Shown here one piece after another: positions 38,468 through 45,011 of a stretch of DNA of 45,011 nt; within the stretch, counting starts at the first letter, position 1, and each line of letters begins with the position of its first letter. The stretch covers positions 1-45,011 of the forward strand of contig DAOTFU010000003.1 in the NCBI GenBank assembly GCA_035446765.1, written 5' to 3'. The notes beneath the pieces were generated by a model that was not told where the DNA came from, did no database searches, and saw nothing but the letters and a program-made list of their open reading frames with translations. The DNA is from JALOAF01 sp035446765 (GTDB lineage Bacteria > Patescibacteriota > Gracilibacteria > Absconditabacterales > Absconditicoccaceae). The position numbers were made by a program, and so were the translations under genes.

Positions 38468-41400
38468 ATGAAAAAACTATTTATATTTATATTTACTCTT
38501 TTGTCTTTCGTGTTTGTTGTGCAAGCATGAAATATTTCTGTGAATAATTTATGATCTTTAAATAGCCAATGTAATCCTCAAGAATCGGTAGAAGTTTATT
38601 ATTATTATACTTGACAAAATACAACTATAGTAAGAAGTCCGTATGATAAATTTGGTAATACTTTGGATTCTTTGATTTCGGTTAATTCTTATGTGGATTT
38701 GTGGCGTAATAATTGAATTATAACTGATTGTAATGATTGGAGTAGAGTTAGTAATGTAACAGTTGCCAATGATTCAAATGGTTCTATGGCTTTACAGAAT
38801 TATGATGGTTGTGTTTTTAACTTACCATCTACTCCTAAATATAACGATCCAAACAGAATAGACGCACAGATACATTTTAATATTGTGTATCAAAAGGTTT
38901 GGGATTGAGCTCCAAATACAATAAATAGTAAGTTTTATCATAGAGATTTTGGTCAAAATAGTTGGACTTGTTATCCTGGTGGTGGTGTGGTTTCTGATTA
39001 TAATGCTTGTCCAAATGTGGATGTGGAGTATGGTCAAAATAATGATCATGGTTTTGAATGCTTGAATTATAAATTATTTTGGTGTGGTGATGGTATTGTT
39101 AATAGACCATCATGAAGTACTAACTATAATAATTGAACATTCAGTGAGCAATGTGATCCAGCAGATCCTAGTCAGCAAGGTTGGGGTAATGGATGATGTA
39201 GCAATACTTGTCAAGCAATTAACATAGTACAAGCTCCTACTTGTGAAATAGAAGTTTCACCAACTCAAAATGCTTATAAGCTTGATTGGTTGATTACGGG
39301 TAGTTTTGATGATGCTACAATAAATTTTAATCCATCTACAAATATACAGCCAAATTATGATGTAAATTATTATATGTGAACTTTGGCGAATATAGTACCA
39401 CCAAGTCCTGGTCTCTATACAGCCAGTATGACTGTATCAAATGCTGGTGGTTCATATACTTGTACTGATACTTTTTTAGAAGAAGCAGAGCCACAATGAA
39501 TTTGTGGAGATGGTCAGTTAGATTGGCCAAATGGTGCTTGAGTATATGAAGAATGTGACAATTGACCATTGTTTGGTAATGGTTGTGACATGGATTGTAC
39601 ATTGAGCGAACCTTCTTGTACACTTCAAATAAGTCCTCTTGTACAGTTGATTTGAGAAGATGTAATATTCAATGCCAATACCAATCCTTGGGCTACCTAT
39701 TATTCTCTATTTTTGTGAGATAATTTGGTTTCCAATCAACCACTTTCAAATAATATTAATGCAAATAGTTCTAATACAGTTGGTTCCAATACAAATACGA
39801 CCACTGCTCAGTCTAATACTGAGTCTAATATAGCTACAAAAGCTACTGCTCCTGTACCTTTGTCTTTTGTACCAAACATTATTTATACTGGAGCGATTAA
39901 TTTTCCTTATACTTATACTTATAGCAATACTTGATTTTATACTGGTATATTGGTAGTACAAAACAATTATGCTGGTCCTGTAGCTACTGGTGTTTCTATG
40001 CCTATAGCCACTTGTGAACAATCTTTTCAAATAGTGCATGGTTGTGAAATCTTTGTAAATCCTAGCACTATCGAATTGGGTGAAGTAGCAGAGATATCTT
40101 GGACAATCTGAGATCCTGGTTTTGCTACGCCTTCTTATATGTACATAAGTCCTAGTATAGCATGAAGTTGGCCTCATAATATATATTATACTACAGGCTC
40201 TGTGTTTGTGTGACCAAATATTGCATCTACTGGTCAATATGATTTTGAGTTGTCATCTACTACATCTTATTTTGTTCCGTTTACTTGTACTGGATCTTTG
40301 ACAGTATTGGAAGCTCCTACACAATGAGATTTACAGATAAATAAAACTTTGTTGACTACATGAAATATGTTGCCTGGTGATTTTGTGCAGTATCGTATTG
40401 AGGTATTCAATGCTTGAGATTGAGTTTTTTATGATGCATATATCAATGATTTGATGCCAGCATCTTTAGATTTAATTTCTCATGAAATTGTATGATTGAG
40501 TACACCTTACAATAGTGGTCAGTGGCAAAATGTTTATTGAGAATGGATTTTTGAATATTCTGGTTTTGATTTGCAACCTGGACAAAGTGTATTTGTAAAT
40601 GTTACAGGTCAAGTGATTACTTGAGCTTCTGCAAATGAAACAACAAACTGTGCCTTTACTTCTGGTGCATTTGATTGTGTGGTATACAATTTAGCTGCAA
40701 ATCCACAAATCATTAAATCACAAATGATGTCCAATGGTGTCATAAGTACAAATTTTACTACATGAAATATAGCTGTAAATACTTGAGATTATATAGTATA
40801 CAGATTGGATTTTGGTAATTATGGTGGAGCTGATACTACATGAGGTGTAGAAATAGTAGATGTAATGCCAATATGTGTAGATTATGTAAGTGCAAGTATA
40901 CATGGAGTTTCCAATGCTAACTTTGTGCAATCACAAGATATAAATGGAATCTGGACACTGGAATATAATAGTTTTGACTTGGATGCATGGCAAACATGAT
41001 ATGTAATCATTACTGGTCAAATAATGGATACAGTAGTTTGTAACAATTATAATACTTACGTAAATAATTCTTATATATATTTTCACAATCCTTTGGAGGT
41101 GAGACAATCTTCAGTGACTGCTGAAAGATCAGACAAATCAATAGTTGACGTGACCAAAAGTTCAAATATAAATAATCACTTACCTGGTGATGATAAATTA
41201 TTTGTGGTAGAGGTACAAAACTTTGGGCCAAATCCTATATCAAATATAGAATTGGAAGATATATGGCCAGCGGGTAATTGTATCAATTATGTAGATTGGA
41301 CTGGAGTTGGATTTACAAAAGATCCTTTGTCTTTGTTGTGGAGTAATCCTAATACTTTGTTGCCAGGAGATAGTTTGACTTTGTATATATCTGGTTCTAT

Positions 41401-41800
41401 ACTGGATAGTCAGACTTGTGTAAATCCTAATTATACAAATATAGTAAATTTGAGATATGAAGAGCTTGGTGTAGAATATACAGATCAAGCACAATATAAT
41501 TTTGCTGTATCTGCTACACCTGTAGCTGATATATCATTGATAAAAACTGCTGATAAGTCTGTAGTAAGCTCTGGAGATACTATTGTCTATACTATAGTAT
41601 ATCAAAATATGTGAAATACTATTTTGGATAATTATGTAATTACTGATTATTGGCCTGGTATGGTAGATTTTGTGTCTGCTACACCGTTTCCAAATAATAT
41701 AGTAAATTTGAGTACATGATCTGTTTTGACTTGGAATTTTAACAGTCAATTGTTGCCTGGTCAGACTGGTCAAATTATATTAGAGTGAGAAGTTCAATAA
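38468..41800 (+). CDS. Secreted DUF11 / Cys-rich-repeat surface protein
   Basis: 1110 aa. Signal peptide MKKLFIFIFTLLSFVFVVQA, cleavage probably after QA. Two Myxococcus-type Cys-rich repeats (DUF4215): CGDGIVN to CSNTC near residues 205-255 and CGDGQLDW to CDMDC near 344-378. Ig-like strands occur between and after them. Four DUF11-type domains follow (about 622, 750, 895 and 1021), each with a GD-x-(V/I)-x-Y-x-(I/L)-x-(V/F) entry and a later (D/N)-x-(W/M)P turn, for example LLPGDFVQYRIEVFNAG-type spacing. A Ser/Asn/Thr-rich linker lies near 425-460. No sortase or transmembrane anchor is visible at the C-terminus, which ends QIILEGEVQ. Probably cell-wall or surface-layer associated. Starts 25 bp after the giant gene. 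Confidence 0.88.
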
Positions 41801-41825
41801 TATTTAAAATTAAAATGTTTGAAAA

Positions 41826-44800
41826 ATGAAAAGATTGTATGTTATAGCATTAAGTTTGTTGATATGATTTGCATGAATTGTACTTGCAGCAGATTTTGAT
41901 TTGGGCGTAAGTCCATCCAATCAATTTGCTATCTCTGGTACTGTAGTAAATTTTGATGTAAATATATCAAATAATACTTGAGTAGATGCTATTTTTTCTC
42001 AGATATTGCCTGCTTGAGTTTTGTATCAAAACTCTAGTGAAACTCCTGACAATTCACCGGCTTTGTCTTTGGGTACACAAACTAACCCTTATTGGTCGTT
42101 AAGTTCTGGAGAATCACTTAGTTTTCAAGTACAAGCAATTGTGACAAATCAGTCATTTGCTAGTTTGAATGTAAATAATGTATTTACAGATACACTTGGT
42201 GCAAACGTATACACTTCAAGTGTAGTGTCTATAGATCCAATATCAGACATAGTGGTTACAAATATTATGACATCAAATGAACCACAAATTACTTGAGATT
42301 TGGTGAGTTACAATATTGAGATAAAAAATATTGGTTCAGCATTGGCTACTGGTGTAAGATTGGTAGATGTGCGACCACACAATATTTTGTCTTTTTCAAA
42401 TATCTGACTTGTAAATGGAGTAAGTCAGATACCAAATATATACAATGGTTTGGCAAACAATTATTTGTTTAATATATGAGATATTTTCCCAGGTTGATTT
42501 GTAAATGTACAGTTGGAGTGAAATCTAAATGGAATATGATTTGCAGGCCAAAGTTTTGATAATCAATCATTTGTGTTGGTAGATAGTGCACAATATGATA
42601 CAACTAACGATAGTGATACTAGTACAAATACTGTAAAATGAGTTGCTGATGTATATGTAAATGTTAGTGCTTTGTCTACAGATCCTGCTGTAGTAGGTGA
42701 TGAAATATCATACCAAATATCTTATGGAAACAATGGTATTGCTACAGCCAGTGGTGTAGTATTGCAGACTGTACTGGACAATGTATTTTCTTTTGTGTCT
42801 AGTTCTGTGTCTCCTACAAATCAAATTACAAACAACGTTTCATGGGATTTGGGTGACTTGTCTGCTGGACAAAATGGTCAAATAATTTTGACATGAATAT
42901 ACAATGGTGGTTTGAATATATGAGATGTATTTACAAATAATGTACAAGTTTCTACGATTAGTACAGAATTGGATATATCAAATAATAATGATCTTTTGAC
43001 TGGTACTATTGTGCAGCTTTCAGAGATGTCTATCAAACTTTATGCAAACAATCTGACAGATCCTAGTAGAAATATAAATACCGATACCGATATACTTGCT
43101 ATATCAGGCGATTTGGTAGAGTTGGAAATTGTAATCTCAAATAGTGGTAATATATTGGACACAGGTAATGTGTCTTTGTCAAATATAAATGGTTTTGTAA
43201 ATTATAATTGATTGACAGCATGGACAGTGAGTGTAGCTCCTGGACTTAGTCAGAGCATAATTTTGACTGGTATAGTTTGACCAAAGAATTTTGTAAATTT
43301 TGTACCAGTAGCCAATCTGACTTACAATTCAAATTTAGATACAGATGATGTAAATATTGATGAACCTTTGGTATGTGGAGATGGTTTGATAACTCAAGAT
43401 GAGCTTTGTGACACAAATGCGACAAACAATAATCTTTTGCCTGGTCAATATTGTGAAAATCAAAATTGACAATGTGTCTTGGTGACAGAAAATATAACAA
43501 ATAGAGTATGTATGGAGTATACAACTGATTTGGGTACTGGAGAACAATGTGTAAATGTAATGATAAATTATGAACAAGAAGAGGAAGATGTGATGTGTGA
43601 ATCTTTGGAATCTGAATATGGTGTAGTGATTGCTGATGAAGATGGAGATGGTAGCATGGAATTTGTATGTTATGCAGAAAGTGGTTTGATAGCAGATGAA
43701 ATCACTATAGATTGTAATAATTGAGATAGTTTTACTGCAAATGCTGTAAATTCATTGAGCTATGATTGTGACTTTGAGTTTGATGAAAATTGAGATATAG
43801 ATGACAATCTATATCAAGTAACTTGTTATGTAGAATGAGAGACAAATGATGATTGTCAAAAAGAAATACGTGTAGATGAATGATTTTATGGTGTATGTGG
43901 AGATGGTAGTTTGGATGATGGAGAAGAGTGTGATCTTGGATGAGATGAAGATGAAGAAATAGATATAGATGAACATTTAGATTTAGATGGTATATATGAT
44001 GCTGGTAGATATGAAGATGATGGATATTATTGTGAAGATTGTAGGATTAGAAAAGATGATACGGATGAGTTTGTATATCAAGCACCTCAATGTCTTGGTG
44101 TAAATACAACCATTTCTGTAATGGAAAATGAAATAGTTCCATTTCGATGGAGATTGTGGGATAGAGATGAACAAATGGTTAAAAATAACTATGATTGTGA
44201 TGAAATAGATGAAGACGAAACTAGAACTATTATAGACAAAGATAGTATGCAATGTACTTTTGTAGTGTATGATGGTGACAACAATCAACAAGTAAATGAA
44301 GATGACGTAAATAGTTTTACGGTTCCTTGTTTTGATGTGATTGATTGAGATGTGTTTGATTACTTTGAAGAAGAGTATGGTATAGATTTTGATAAACAAT
44401 CTGGTAGGTATGTATATAATGTAAGTTCGGTATTGGATTGAAATGAAGATAAAACATATGGAGAATATAAGTTAGTCTTGGAAGAAGTTAATTATGAATA
44501 TTGTGATCCAGTAGAATGAGATTGGCAAGAAGGTAGGTTGTATGAGTGAGTGTGTGAAGTAAATTTTGCTCTCACAAGACCATATATGATGCAAATTAGT
44601 ACATTTGGTATACAGCCTGTAGCTACAAATGCTGATTTCTTGGAGGATTTTTATGATATGGATGGTGATAGATTGATAGATAGCACTGATATAGAAGATA
44701 CTATGGATGTGGATGGTCAAAATTATGGTTTTGATAGTGATGTACAAAATCAAGTAGCTAACTTTAAAAATCAATATGAGCCTTTGTCTATAGAAGTTGA

Positions 44801-45011
44801 CAAAAACTTTGAAGTAAGAAACAACAAAACAATTTGAGATTTGTTTGGATATAATTCTGCTGTCAAAAAGGTTCCAAATCAATCGATATATTTTGTGAAT
44901 TGAGATGGAGATTTGATATTGAAACAATTGACTCAATATTTCCCTGGTACTCCATTTACCATATATGTAGAAGGAATGGATGTAATAGTAGAATGATCTG
45001 TGACTACAAAT
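41826..45011 (+). CDS. Secreted DUF11 / EF-hand-rich surface protein (C-terminus beyond window)
   Basis: 1062 codons visible; the gene runs past the right edge. Signal peptide MKRLYVIALSLLIGFAGIVL with AA cleavage. DUF11-type domains in residues ~20-480 (for example VVGDEISYQISYGNNGIAT at 290). Cys-rich CGDG repeats near 517 and 692 (CGDGSLDDGEECDLGGDED). Acidic calcium-binding loops of the EF-hand / thrombospondin type-3 kind: DEDGDGSMEF near 604, DMDGDRLIDSTD near 945 and DVDGQNYGFDSD just after. Paired cysteines suggest disulfides outside the cell. It is a paralogue of its upstream neighbour in domain types and starts 25 bp after it, so the three genes form one operon. Confidence 0.87.

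Overview
The window reads as a chromosomal segment of an ultra-small CPR (Patescibacteria) bacterium that decodes UGA as glycine (genetic code 25), the signature of Gracilibacteria (BD1-5) and Absconditabacteria (SR1). Read with the standard code nearly every gene is broken by TGA. Read with TGA as Gly, full-length housekeeping proteins appear with TGA at invariant glycines, for example three glycines of the AtpD P-loop. Every complete gene ends in TAA or TAG. The DNA is very AT-rich and canonical Shine-Dalgarno sequences are scarce. I cannot tell the two candidate phyla apart from this window alone.

Layout. 1-5.3 kb: a secreted PKD-domain protein (cut by the left edge), a SlyD-like FKBP isomerase, a FecR-domain membrane protein, a 408-bp gene-free stretch with a multi-helix RNA candidate, and a YigZ-family protein. 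5.4-9.5 kb, minus strand: atpD, yidC, frr and tsaD; tsaD carries an in-frame copy of a dispersed repeat. 9.6-12.9 kb: an S1-like protein, then on the minus strand a polysaccharide flippase, a four-helix-bundle (S23/IVP) protein and a small membrane protein, separated by repeats of the same family. 12.9-15.9 kb: a promoter-hairpin-terminator unit (possible small RNA) and leuS. 16.1-28.2 kb, minus strand: tuf followed by a fused S10-spc cluster, rpsJ to secY, without rpmD. 28.3-31.4 kb: tRNA-Pro, tRNA-Ile, tRNA-Phe and tRNA-Thr, two tiny GIY-YIG nuclease genes, tRNA-derived partial copies, a small basic protein and an M29 aminopeptidase. 31.4-45 kb: a 750-bp gene-poor stretch, then an apparent operon for cell-surface proteins: a 2086-aa giant protein, a 1110-aa secreted DUF11/Cys-rich-repeat protein and a related protein cut by the right edge.

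Most striking observation. Two tRNA genes (Pro and Phe) have the same architecture, all in one orientation: intact tRNA, about 21 nt, one 80-86-aa GIY-YIG nuclease gene whose last codons and stop lie inside tRNA-derived sequence, then a partial second copy of the same tRNA carrying a short perfect palindrome. This looks like a minimal one-gene mobile element that inserts at tRNA genes, keeps the tRNA intact and leaves a partial duplicate. The tRNA-Phe locus also has an exact 20-bp copy of its 5' part 128 bp upstream.

How the genes fit together. The central part supplies translation (ribosomal proteins, EF-Tu, LeuRS, RRF, TsaD for t6A, tRNAs) and membrane protein insertion (SecY, YidC). The flanks are dominated by large envelope proteins, consistent with an episymbiotic or predatory lifestyle; that last point is inference from the lineage.
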